Part shown: in pieces, positions 9,893 through 19,617 of the stretch
How the letters are laid out: each line of letters opens with the position of its first letter
How positions within the stretch are numbered: the first letter of the stretch is position 1
The notes under the pieces: model-generated
The model's database searches: none
Seen by the model: only the letters and a program-made list of their open reading frames with translations
What the model was told of the DNA's origin: nothing
Translations under genes and position numbers: made by a program
Assembly: GCA_003427395.1 (NCBI GenBank)
Contig: BFEA01000497.1
Location: forward strand, 591,925-621,151
Origin: Chara braunii
Taxonomy: Eukaryota; Streptophyta; Charophyceae; Charales; Characeae
Length of the DNA stretch: 29,227 nt
Direction of reading: 5' to 3'

Positions 9893-11500
9893 ATGTACTT
9901 AGTTTATGTCTCTGCGGCAGGCGAGCCGGTGAAAATGCCGCCGAAGATAGAGGGAGTAGTCGCTAAATACCCTGATCTATTTGAAGAGCCGAAAGGGGTT
10001 GTTGAGAGGGAGGTCGTCCACGCGATAGAAATCATCCCAGGGTCTAGTATCCCGAAGGGTAGGATCTATCGGATGTCTCCAACGGAGCTCGATGAGCTTC
10101 AGCGGCAACTCAAGGAACTCATATAGAAGGGTTGGATCCGCCCTAGTGTCTCCCTTTATGGATCTCCTGTATTATTTGTGCCAAAGAAGGGTGGAACCTT
10201 GAGGATGTGCATTGACTATCGGGGCCTCAATGCCATCATTGTCAAGAACAGAGAGCCCCTGCCGCGCATCAGTGACTTGTTGGACTGAGTGCAAGGGTGT
10301 CGGTACTTCAGTAAGATAGATCTGAAGTCCAGGTACCATCAGATTCCAATACGGCCCGAGGATCACTACAAAACCGCTTTTCAGACAAGGTACGGTCTGT
10401 ACGAGTTTGTGGTGATGCATTTCGGCCTTTGCAATGCTCATGGCACCTTTCAGCACGCCATGAATTGGATCTTTCATGACTACTTGGACAAGTTTGTCAT
10501 CGTGTACCTCAACGACATACTTATCTTCAGTAGGACTGTCGAGGAGCATGTCGGTCACTTCCTTAGCCTCGTTCGACAGCACCAGTTGAAGATCAACGGG
10601 GAGAAATGCGAGTTTGGCCGCACCCGGATCTTGTATCTGGGTCATGAGATTTCCGCGGAGGGATTGAAGCCTGATGACGCGAAGGTGGCCAGCATTCGTG
10701 ATTGGCCGCGTCCTCATTCTGTGACTAAGATGAGGTCCTTCTTAGGGATGACCAGCTACTACCGCAACTTTGTGAAGAATTATAGCATAGTGGCCGCACC
10801 TTTGACTGACCTAACCCGCCTTGACACCCCATGGGAGTGGACAGACAGGTGTGAGGCTGCCTTGAGACATCTGAAGCATGTTCTAGCACACCACGAGGTC
10901 TTGAAACTTCCTGATCCTGACAAGCCATTTATAGTAACCACGGATGCTAGCCAATATGGCATAGGCACCGTGCTCGCGCAGCAGGAGGGGCCAAAGTTGA
11001 GGCCTGTAGAGTACATGTCCAAAAAGATGTCCTCTCAGAAGTTGGCTAAGTCCACCTATGAGAAGGAGCTCTATGCGATCTACAAAGCGCTAACCCACTG
11101 GAGGCACTACCTCCTTGGGAGGTTCTTCTACGTCAGGACTGATCATCAGACCCTGAAGTGGATGAGAACCCAGCCAGTGCTCTCGGATGCGTTGAAAAGA
11201 TGGATCGAAGTCATTGAGCAGTATGACTTCGAACCTCGGTATATCAAAGGAGAGTACAATAGAGTTGCTGATGCGCTGTCGCGTAGGCCGGACTTCCTTG
11301 GTGTGCTGATCACCGAGTTTGGGTTTGCGGACGATGTTACTCGTTCTTTGGTGGAAGCCTATCGCGAGGATTCGTTTATGGCTGAGATCATACGCAGACT
11401 CGAAGCGAAGGACGAGAAGGCCGGGAATAAACGCTTGTGTGTGCCTAATCGGAAGTCTTTGTGTAGTTTATTCTTAGGAGAGTGTCATGATGCCACATGA
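9893..11500 (+). pseudogene. element B reverse transcriptase and RNase H (broken)
   Basis: RT copies the element RNA and RNase H removes the template. Visible motifs in order: IYRMSPTELDEL, the GWIRPS and LRMCIDYR segments (10127-10225), YFSKIDLKS, FGLCNA and YLNDIL. The last is the YxDD catalytic box, and its first Asp is Asn (AAC, 10511-10513), which should abolish polymerisation. RNase H follows with TTDASQYGIG, STYEKELYAIYKAL, RTDHQTLKW and NRVADALSRR, all well kept. In-frame stops: TAG 10124-10126 and TGA 10286-10288, then TGA 11498-11500 at the start of integrase. A GLCNAHGTF variant replaces the usual GLxNAPATF. Confidence 0.9.
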
Positions 11501-11953
11501 CATTTTAGCTATAAAAAGACTGCAGCCAATTTGCTGCAGCAGTTCTGGTGGCCCACAATGATGAGAGACGCCAAGATGTAAGTGGAGACTTGTCAGGTAT
11601 GTCAGAGAGACAAGCCACATACACGGGCCCCTCTTGGGCTTCTCAAGCCCCTTCCGATACCGGGAAGGCCCGGTGAGAGCCTGTCCATGGATTTCGTGGA
11701 CACGCTGGTCACCAGCAAGAGTGGCATGCGATACATCTATGTCATTGTGGATAGGTTTAGCAAGTACGCTAGGTTAGGAGCAATGTCTGCAACAGCCAAG
11801 ACCGAGTACGTGATTACGCTATTCAAGGAAAACTGGGTCAAAGACTTTGGCTTGCCAAAGTCTATAATTAGTGATCGGGATATGCGATTTACCAACAAGT
11901 TGTGGAAGGCCGCAGCTGCAGAACAAGGGACAGAGTCTGGGTCAAGTCCTTAG
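11458..11953 (+). pseudogene. element B integrase, N-terminal and partial core (broken)
   Basis: Integrase inserts the cDNA into the host genome. The HHCC zinc finger is readable: LGECHDA, then HF, then CQVC (11597-11608), crossed by TGA 11498-11500 and TAA 11579-11581. The catalytic core starts with LSMDFVDTL (first Asp) and reaches IISDRDMRF (second Asp). About 30 bases later, near 11908-11935, the sequence jumps in another frame into the C-terminal DRVWVKS region. The segment carrying the catalytic Glu, normally well over 100 residues, is therefore missing, and no DDE triad can form. Confidence 0.85.
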
Positions 11954-12399
11954 AACTGGGACAAGAGCACATAATATCCCGTAAGCTCATGCCACAATAC
12001 TTTGGACCCTGGGAGGTTCTAGATATTATCCGGAATGATCCGGATGGGCCATCATATGTAGTTCAGATCCCTGGTCACCTTCGCACTTACCCTGTCTTTC
12101 ACGCCTACAAGCTTGCACCTTCCAGGGAAACTGATCAGTTTCCCCCATGACGCTCAATGCTGCCCCCAACCATGGATGGAGAGGTCGATATCGACGACAT
12201 CATGGACCATAGGGAGTTGCCAGTTCCAAGACCAACCGGCAGGGGATGTCCTCCTAAGTCGAAGCTGCAATATCGCGTTCGGTTCAGACATCACACTGAC
12301 CCTAAGGAGGACAAATGGTTTACCCGGGAGGAATTGATGCAGACCGCTCCACAGGTTGTCACCCACCATGAGAAGTTGCTGCAGAAAGGAAAGCGCTAG
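11920..12399 (+). pseudogene. element B integrase C-terminus and chromodomain (broken)
   Basis: After the core deletion, frame 1 gives DRVWVKS, an ISRKLMPQYFGPWEVL segment and PVFHAYKL, the typical C-terminal integrase part of chromoviruses. Past TGA 12148-12150 the same frame runs to 12399 with a chromodomain-like unit: VDIDDIMDHRE, YRVRFRHH, EDKWFTREEL. Chromodomains steer integration by binding histone marks. Of the HP1-type methyl-lysine cage, the first aromatic is absent and the Trp of KWKG is Phe, so this resembles the chromovirus chromodomains that lack the canonical cage. Confidence 0.75.
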
Positions 12400-12431
12400 A
12401 TTGAATAAACTTCTCAGAGGAGTAGCGAAGT

Positions 12432-12444
12432 GTGGAGGAGGGAA
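12432..12444 (+). other. element B polypurine tract
   Basis: GTGGAGGAGGGAA lies immediately before the TG of the 3' LTR at 12445, the place and composition expected of the plus-strand primer. Confidence 0.8.
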
Positions 12445-13372
12445 TGTGAGGCACAAGGCCTCTGTAAGTCCTACTGGGCCCTGTTATCATCAAGGTCGGC
12501 CGCCCTAAGTGAAGGCAGGCCCGACCTAGGCCTATTTTGGACTACCATGCAACAGGGGAAAATTCAGGCAGTTGCGCAGCGCCAGTTGGTTGAAAGCGCC
12601 CAGGCGCAGGCTGCCTTTATCGTATGTAACTGAGGCAGGCCCTGGGCTAGATACGCAACATGGACCGAACACAGGTTGTGGGCAGTTGGGCATGGGTAAC
12701 CACCACAGGCCCTGGGCCTGATTTGTCTGGACTGAGGCTCAGCCTCTCGGGGCCTACTGGAAGCTTCTGGGCCGGAGCCCAGTGCAGCCTTGCCTCATGC
12801 AGCAGGCAGGCCACTTCCATTTAGGAAAGGGCCTGCCTCCAGACTCAGCATTCGGGCACTGGCTGCATGTTGCGCAAGCGCTGCTGCGCTAAACGCTGGC
12901 CAGGCCCACTCGCTCCCGGGCGAGCAGGGAGAACAGGCAGCCATAGTCGAGCTGCGCTGCGCTGAGCTGGATGGGGCGCATGGTGGTCCTTGGGTGCACG
13001 TGGCATCTGTGAGTGGGGGATCGAGGTTGTGAGTGATACGAGAGACATACCTGGTGCATGAGGCGAACGACGGTGGCCGAGATCTGCTCGTACTTCGGGG
13101 AGCTGTTGACGCCACTAGCGGAATTGTAGATAGGCTAGATAGGATCTGCCATTTGTAGTCTGGGCGTAGAGCGCCAGATAGGATGTCGATATTGGTTCAT
13201 TGTTGATGATGATGAGACTATTCCAACATTGTCACTTGTAAGCTTTTGTTGTGCTTTTATTTGATGGAAATCGTGTTGCAATTCTGCTTTTGGTTCGAGG
13301 TCACGACTATTTGGTCTCATGTGTATGATGCTGCTTGGTTTCTGAAGTTCGCTATCGCTCATTTTCCTTGCA
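12445..13372 (+). mobile_element. element B 3' LTR
   Basis: 928 bp, starting TGTGAGGCAC and ending CTTGCA. By my own count over the last ~240 bp it differs from the 5' LTR at 16 sites, 15 of them transitions. The TATA and TGACGTCA sites of the 5' LTR are mutated here. Confidence 0.92.
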
Positions 13373-13690
13373 CGAAGTACAATGTGTCGTAACCAATGGA
13401 CGAAGCTGATAGGAGGAAGGTAATACTTAGAGGGTCGAAGAGAAAGTATCCATAAATGTCATCGAAGATAGATCTCCCTCATGTCCCACTCCTCCTTCGG
13501 GCATCTCCCCTCTGTCCATGTCAGCGTACAATATCCCAAGGACGAACCTGGTGAGAACCGATCACAACATAGTGCTACGTAGGCATAGATCTCCCATGAA
13601 GACATCACAGCAGCGCGTAATGTTGACAGCAATAATCGGGTAAGCTTCTCTCTTTCACACAACCAATCTCACAACCCTGATCCCCTCCTC
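13373..13690 (-). mobile_element. probable remainder of the element A LTR
   Basis: B's target duplication CGAA (13373-13376) rejoins the sequence left of 5195, so the bases that follow should continue A's LTR toward its own 5' end. No second copy of this LTR is in the window, so the right boundary is a guess. I see no gene in it. Confidence 0.45.
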
Positions 13691-13691
13691 G

Positions 13692-14120
13692 TTGATACCC
13701 CGATTTGTGCCGAAGACGATGTGGCTAGCGCCACGTCAGCAACCAACCAAGATCCCAACTGGCGCCAACAACAGAGAGGCGCCAGCAACAGAGAGGCGCC
13801 AGCAACACAATGCAGCAGTCTCTCGTTGTCGTCGCACACACAATGCCAGCGTAGTGCCAACGTCCAGCCAGCGTCGAGCAGCAAGTGCAAGACTGAATGT
13901 CAGTGAGCAGGAGCCGGGTCAATACGTAGTGTTGACACAGATTGACCAGCCTCTGGTCTCTCGGATACGAGGGCTCAGATTGACCCGCAGTCAATGGCCT
14001 GAATTTCGTACAGTTGCAGACTTCCACTTGGACCAGATTCTGCACAGATACCTGCAAACAGCCAAATGTGTGTATCTAATCGATGGCCTGGACTGGGTCC
14101 ATGTAAACTTTGGCTCGTGA
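13692..14120 (+). CDS. unrecognised ORF, 142 codons
   Basis: I do not recognise this protein. The first third is low-complexity and lies over a GCGCCAGCAAC repeat, so the real coding part, if any, starts later, about 13905. The remainder, from GQYVVLTQIDQPL through TRSQWPEFRTVADFHL to CVYLIDGLDWV, has a balanced composition and ends at TGA 14118-14120. No membrane segment, zinc finger or retroelement motif is visible. It sits between the probable A LTR and LINE traces, and may be a fragment of a further transposon or chance coding. Confidence 0.25.
   Translation: MIPRFVPKTMWLAPRQQPTKIPTGANNREAPATERRQQHNAAVSRCRRTHNASVVPTSSQRRAASARLNVSEQEPGQYVVLTQIDQPLVSRIRGLRLTRSQWPEFRTVADFHLDQILHRYLQTAKCVYLIDGLDWVHVNFGS
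13730..13742. promoter_or_regulatory. isolated GCCACGTCAGCAA motif
   Basis: A single copy of the motif that is arrayed in the leaders of elements A and C. It lies near the expected upstream end of the A LTR. Confidence 0.5.
13761..13808. repeat. short tandem repeat AACAGAGAGGCGCCAGC
   Basis: A unit of about 17 bp containing GGCGCC recurs two to three times, the first copy diverged. It encodes nothing recognisable. Confidence 0.75.
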
Positions 14121-14137
14121 GCCTCAATTTTCGAGCT

Positions 14138-14170
14138 ACAGTTGACTATTGACTTTCTTTAGTCAACTGT
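14138..14170. repeat. perfect inverted repeat, 11-bp arms
   Basis: ACAGTTGACTA (14138-14148) and TAGTCAACTGT (14160-14170) are exact reverse complements with an 11-nt loop. The stretch 14121-14494 around it has no gene that I can see. Confidence 0.85.
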
Positions 14171-14494
14171 GGGGCGCAGGACCTCTGAAGCTCAATTTTT
14201 AGGCCTCGGTTGGGTGCATACAGCACCGGGCCTCGGTTCAGGCCGTCGCTGTGGCCTGATGCGGCCATTGGCCCCTGATTCGGCCCTAAGACCGGAATGC
14301 GGACCCCTGGCCGACAACAATGGCATATTTTGAGCGGGTTATTGCAGCTCCATGTTGCCGGCTATAGAGGTAAAACTGTTTAATTGTGTGAATGGTTCAT
14401 CTCAAGTCTGCTTCATTGTCTGCAATGGAGGTAAAGCTGCATTGATATTGAAGCTACTCATATGGGTGGAGCAGGGGCTGTGGTGGTGAAAATC

Positions 14495-14515
14495 CACAAC
14501 ACACACACACACACA

Positions 14516-14556
<41 letters not shown>

Positions 14557-14563
14557 ACACACA
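14495..14563. repeat. (AC)n microsatellite
   Basis: About 69 bp of AC with single interruptions (AGAC, ATAC). ORFs reading poly-Cys-Val across it are artefacts. Confidence 0.98.
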
Positions 14564-14582
14564 TTCATGTGGGAGTGTCAAC

Positions 14583-14902
14583 ATTGTGGTCATCAATGAA
14601 ATGCAACTCAGCAAAGACTCCAACTAAACAAGTCTAAGAGAGGAAGGAGAAACACACAAAAGGAGGTATAGCAGCCTACATCAATCGAACCCTATCTCAC
14701 CCCATGGAGAAGTCAAACCATCTTCTCAACCATAGACAAGGGGAGCGAGCAGGTCGTATTGCGACGTCTTGTGTAGTGTGGTGTGCCATGATAACTGCAG
14801 CAATGGTGCACTGCAGGAACATGTTCCTCCACTAGTCCCTCTCTCACTGTGTACCCCACGACAGTCGACTATAAGGAGGGATAATCATGATTATCAAGCA
14901 TT
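14583..14902 (+). pseudogene. possible decayed LINE endonuclease traces
   Basis: Short segments in changing frames recall the AP-endonuclease of L1-like LINEs: IVVINEMQLS (from 14583, frame 3, compare the catalytic-Glu block), GGIAAYINRTLS (from 14662, frame 1) and STIDKGSEQVVLRRL (about 14726-14770, frame 2). They lie upstream of the 17-bp duplication that appears to bound the LINE at 14920, so they may belong to an older LINE copy at the target rather than to the same insertion. The frames change about every 70 bases, so part of the likeness could be chance. Confidence 0.35.
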
Positions 14903-14919
14903 AGAATTGGAACGATGCA
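14903..14919. other. left 17-bp target duplication of the LINE
   Basis: AGAATTGGAACGATGCA is found exactly again at 22536-22552, just after the LINE poly(A). The left junction TT/AGAA is close to the TT/AAAA nick site of APE-type LINEs. AATTGGAACGAT is also the sequence of U6 snRNA from about nt 24. Confidence 0.85.
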
Positions 14920-17675
14920 GTTTGGACCACAAACCTATTGAACTAATAATCGACTTTGAACAGCTTGTGAGAAAAGGGGCTAGCTTTCACAAACTGAATA
15001 ACTCCCTCTTGCTAAGCCAGGCTTTCCAAGAAGGAGTGCAGTAATGCTGGCAGAAACAAAGGAACATCTACTTACCCATTCATTATCGGTGGGAGTGGCC
15101 ATGAAAGCTACTTATCCCTATCGAAGATAGCGGCCAGAATATCGAGGAAACTAGCTTCCATAAGGAAGCAAAGGAGACAAAATCTGGTATTGGCGCTGAA
15201 GATCGCAGAGTCTAATATGAGCGACAAGCCGTCCTCCGAGCTTTAGGTGGGCTTATTTGAGAAAGCATGGGACAAGTTAGCCATGTGGAGATGGTGGGAT
15301 TTAAAAGGGTTGCGGAGAAGAGCCAGAATGAACAAATATGAACTTAGTGAGTCAATGACCAAACACTTCTTGGCATGAATCAAGGCCAACTCAAGAGCTG
15401 CCACAATAGAAAGGTTAAAAACTCTCAGCGTTCCAGAAGTGGATGCGGCTACCAGTGAGGCGATGCTAGGAATCGCAAAATAATTCTACCAAGATCCGTA
15501 TCAGACCAAAACCAACACACCTACTCCGCACAACACATTAGAAGCGAGACAAAGAATGCTACAATACTTTGAACCAACGCTTTCCAAAGAACAAGCGGAA
15601 GCGTTAGACAAACCTCTATCAGTGGACGAACTGGGCCAAGCCCTCAAGAGCATGAACAATGATAAGTCCCTAGGTATCGATGGGCAAACAAAAGAATTAT
15701 GGGAGAAGTTATGGCCACTCTTAGGGGGTGACCTATTGAACTTCTACAAGGATAGCTATGACAAAGGAGGCCTGGGCAATTTCTTGAGTAGCAGAGTGGT
15801 TACATTGTTGTACAAAAAAGGAGACAAAGAGGATATTTGGAACTACAGACCAATCTCCTTATTAACGCTCCCTTACAATATTCTGGCCAGAACCCTGTCA
15901 GCCAGAATCACGAACTTAACAGATAAGTGTTTCCACATGGACCAAACGGGATTCATCCCTGGGCGCTCTATACTGGACAATGTATTGACTTTGAACGAGG
16001 CGGTAAACAAAGTCAGAGAAAGGAGGTAAACACAACCATACTATTCTTTGACTTTGAGAAAGCGTATGACCAAGTTAATTGGTCTTTCATGGACGCAAGC
16101 ATGGAGCGAATGGGGGTGGGACCTATCTTTAGGAAATGGATTCGTGTACTGTACAACAATGCCATAGGTTGTGTACAAGTCAATGGCTTCCTATCGGAAA
16201 GCTACCCGATTTCTCGTTCAGTCAGACAAGGAGACCCGCTTGGCCCCTCGATCTTTCTCTTCACTATGGAAGCCATTGCCTCGTTCCTACGGAAAGATCC
16301 CTCAATACATAGGCTCCCAGAGGTCAATGTGGAGTCGGCGCATCACATGAGGTTTCCGACTGTAATTATGTTTGCAGATGATTTAACAGTACTGATCAGA
16401 GCTAGCGACGACTCCTTCAAGACGTTGGCCAAAGCAATGGAAGCCTTCAGACTGGTGTCAAAAATGAAGATCAATTGGAAAAAGACCATAGGGTGGTGGT
16501 TGTCCGATGAGCATCTACCTCATCTACAAGGGCCAGAGGCCGCCATGACATGGGACATGCCGGAATCCCCTACCCGTTATCTAGGCATACTCATGACCAG
16601 GGAAGGTCTGGCGCCCCAAATGGCCAATAGCATGCTAGCCAAATGGATAAACAAGCTAGGAAGATGGGGGAATACATTTGCATCGATGATTGGCAAAGCT
16701 CTGGTACTCAACACGTCGGTATTTTCCATGACGTGGTACATCGCATCAATATGGACAATGCCGGAGAACTCAATAAAAGAACTCAACCGAGTAGCCAAAA
16801 ATTATCTATGGACAGGTAACCCCAACAGAGAAGGATGCATCTCCAAGATCGCATGGCATTATGTCACCAAGAAGCCGTTACAAGGGGGCCTAGGGATTAT
16901 TGACCCTAAAAGCGAGACGAAGGCCCTTCAGGTCAAATGGATAGTCAAGCTTTTGATGAAGCCAGAGACGGCATGGAATAAACTGGCTCTAGACAGCATA
17001 AGAGCCTTGGCCCCGGTGACGTCGCCAGTGAACATGTCAGGTCCGTTATTGGTCATGAACAAGGGATGGAACATGAAAACGACCTGGAGAAGACCTAGAA
17101 GAGACCCCGAGGGGATCATAACCAGAGGCCAGGCACCGTATTGGGCGGCTATGGAGGGAAATAATGCCAAAAAAGACCAACAGGCCGAAGTCCAAAGACG
17201 AGGTCTTGAGACAACCACTTTTCGACAATGAGTGGCTGAAAGACGAAAGTGATGATCTTAGATCACAAATGGCTATCATGGGTGAAGAACGGAATATGGA
17301 GGATTAGCCACCTATGGAATGAAGAAAAGAAAGAGTGGGTGACTGATCAGGACTTGAGCACGCGCTTAAGGGGCTGCCACAGACGAGGACCTAATCTCCA
17401 GTATATCATCAATCTTGTCCCTCGGGGACGGAAAAACATTTTGAGGGAAGCTTCGTCATGGAAGTGTGGAGAATGGGGGGTTAAAGTATAAGAGAATACA
17501 TTGTCACGCGCCTTCCAATTTTCACACTTACAACCGGGAACAACCACTAAAGTTGTTTTTACCTCCTTTCCAAGTTCCCACTTCAAACAGGGTATGCCGG
17601 AGATACTAAACATGAACGTGGAAACGATAGTTATGGATTTTTTCCTGTTCAGAAAAGTAAGGTTTTTAGGCTCAT
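14920..17675 (+). pseudogene. LINE ORF2: endonuclease end and reverse transcriptase (broken)
   Basis: The protein nicks the target and copies the RNA onto it. The readable parts are: endonuclease C-terminus in frame 3 to 15044; a linker (stop TAG 15244-15246, TGA 15376-15378, TAA 15481-15483) ending in FYQDPY; and RT from 15556. RT blocks in order: VVTLLYKKGDKEDIWNYRPISLL, QTGFIPGRSILDNV, then after a frame change at about 16015-16028 FFDFEKAYDQVNW, RSVRQGDPLGPSIF and the catalytic MFADDLTVL (FADD at 16371-16382, intact), then RYLGILMT. The thumb/connection region reads on to 17231, then QPLFDNEWL in frame 1 and ISHLWNEE in frame 2, with TAA at 17489-17491. Frame 2 stays open to the nested insert. 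15045-15243 is too decayed to read. Confidence 0.88.
17668..17675. other. left 8-bp target duplication of the nested insert
   Basis: AGGCTCAT occurs here and again at 20483-20490 after the poly(A). The left junction TTTTT/AGG fits an APE-LINE nick. Joining the LINE halves through a single copy keeps the codon phase. Confidence 0.8.
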
Positions 17676-17707
17676 CTCGAATCCCCCCAGCCAAAATTTT
17701 GTGGGGA

Positions 17708-17731
17708 CGCAGCGCTTCCGGGAGCGCTGCG
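17708..17731. repeat. GC-rich hairpin near the insert 5' end
   Basis: CGCAGCGCT (17708-17716) and AGCGCTGCG (17723-17731) pair perfectly around TCCGGG. Just upstream, TCCCCCC and TGGGGA flank the palindrome CAAAATTTTG (17684-17707). Confidence 0.85.
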
Positions 17732-18219
17732 CCCTGCCGGGTTGGCACTCTCACACGGGCAATCCTGTGGCGCCCTACAGGTTGGAAACACACGAGCACG
17801 AAGTGGCCGCTGGGTATGACGTGGGCAGTTTTGGCATGACGACGCCTTGGTGATGGGGTAGTGATGAAGTAGAGATCGGGCAGCGGGAAGGCAGGAGGAT
17901 GGAGCGTGACTCGGTGTTGCCTGCCTTTTGAAAGCACTTCGGTGCCATCTCCAGCTTTGCGCTTCATCCAGTGGTGTTACAGGTTGCACGTTGGGTGAAG
18001 GGGAACTTGCCTTCGAGAGGAGGTGCGTCTCCTTGAGAAGTTCAGCCTTCTTTTGGCTTTTGCTCCTTGGTCTGCGTAGTGTTGTGGTAGGCGGTTGGTA
18101 TGACGCGGACGGAAAGGAGGAGCGCGTGCTTACGTGGAGCGGTAGGCGGATTGGAGGCGATATCGAGTGCGTTGATTTCGGTTTTTGTATACATCTCTGT
18201 CATCTGCGACACTCTCGCT

Positions 18220-18551
18220 GATCACCACCAGCACCAGCATCGGTGTCATCATCATTAGGGTGCTGCTCGTCACCGTCATCATCAACAGGGCGTGATTTGA
18301 CATCATCATCACGGTAATGGTTTGTCATCATCGTCAGGGCGCTGCTCGTCATCACCATCATGAGCATCAGGGTACTGCTCGTCATCATCATCAAGGCGTA
18401 TGTCTTCACTCCTGTTCGACGCTAATATCATCACTATTATTTAGGAGTCGTGCATCAGGGGTGCTGCTCGTCACTCGTTGTAGTATCACCATCGTCAAAT
18501 ATCTCGCCATCATACGTCACGGTTGGCAAAGCTTGATGTCATCATACGGCG

Positions 18552-18590
<39 letters not shown>

Positions 18591-18635
18591 TTTAGGTTAT
18601 TATCCAAGGTGCTCGTCATCATAGGGTGCTGTGCG

Positions 18636-18681
<46 letters not shown>

Positions 18682-19060
18682 TACTGACATCACCAGCATC
18701 ATCATCATTATTGACATCACCATCATCATCATCATTATTATGATCGTCATCATCAGTGCATCATCAATATGATCAACATCACCATCATCTTCATCATCAT
18801 CATCATCATTATCGACATCACCATCATCATCGCTATCATCATTATCATCATTCATCATCATCATCATCAGTTTGTAATCATAGGGGCTGTTGGTGCTGCT
18901 CTTTGGTATGATCAGCATCATCATTCCATTTTCATTCTTATCATTATCATCATCATCAGCTTGTTTTCATTAGATGTTGCTCTACATCAGCAGGTGAGTT
19001 GGTTGTCACCATCATTCTCATTATCATCGTCTTCAGGGTGCTGTCCATCGTCATCAGCAA
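18220..19060. repeat. (CAT/ATC)n-rich tract
   Basis: About 800 bp dominated by CAT/ATC triplets with CAC, CAG and ATT variants. The purest runs are 18556-18590 and 18635-18681. ORFs of poly-Ile, poly-His, poly-Ser or poly-Met-Asp across it are artefacts. Confidence 0.95.
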
Positions 19061-19617
19061 AATCCAACAAAATCCAAGCGAATGATATTTTGGTAAGTGT
19101 GTCATCAATAACTGTAGTCGGCTGGATCGGATTGTTCCGGAGGGCTGAACGGTGGGAAGGGGGTGGGGGGAGCTCTATCCTGCAGGGGCATCACAAGGTG
19201 GGGGGTGAATGTCTCAAAGAGGGTAGGGGCGGAGTAGGGGGTTGCCTTATTCTGGGGCAGGGACTGTGTGTGGGTCAACATCAGTCCCCGCGGAGGCAGA
19301 AATGGGCAAGGGGCGGGGGGGGATGCTTTAGGTGGGAACTGCGTGCTCCTGGGGAAAAGGGGGGAGATGATTGGTCCTATATTGGGGCCCAGGGAGAGTG
19401 GGTGACTCTCCTCGGCGGAGGCAGTGTAGGGCTGAGGGGGAAGGGGTAGGGGGAGGGAGGGGCGATCTCTATCGAAGAAATCTATCATCAGTTTCCTATA
19501 GCTTTCCACTTGGTTGCCTCTCGAGGAGGTTGTAGGAATAGGTGTTATCTGGCAAGCCATCTGTGATCCTGCAAGGGGTGGTTGAAAAGTCGGTGGCCCT
19601 CGAAGACCGATGCTGGA

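Larger units (their letters stand above)
5195..13372 (+). mobile_element. element B: complete but dead Ty3/Gypsy chromovirus
   Basis: The 8,178-bp element has the order LTR, PBS, long leader, gag with CCHC knuckle, protease, RT, RNase H, integrase, chromodomain, polypurine tract, LTR. RT before integrase places it in Ty3/Gypsy, and the chromodomain tail makes it a chromovirus. It is flanked by CGAA. From 9227 to 11953 pol stays in one frame but is crossed by six nonsense codons. The RT active site is changed, the integrase core is partly deleted, and gag has a nonsense codon and a frame change. The two LTRs are about 93% identical over the stretch I compared, so insertion is not recent. Confidence 0.93.

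Noticed and set aside
10172-10717. 181-codon minus-strand ORF
   Set aside because: It is the antisense shadow of the element B RT, whose motifs are clear on the plus strand.
13754-13762. TGGCGCCAA as a second retroviral-type PBS
   Set aside because: No LTR end precedes it, the match is short, and it belongs to a local GGCGCC tandem repeat.
14402-14623. Minus-strand ORF with a Cys-Val repeat
   Set aside because: It is the (AC)n tract read on the other strand.
17347-17967. 206-codon minus-strand ORF
   Set aside because: It spans the LINE/insert junction, so cannot be an old gene, and it has no motif.
18220-19060. CRISPR-like or satellite array
   Set aside because: There are no spacers and no fixed long unit; it is an impure triplet microsatellite.
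18317-19449. ORFs rich in His, Ile, Ser, Met or Asp
   Set aside because: They are triplet-repeat translations of the CAT/ATC tract.
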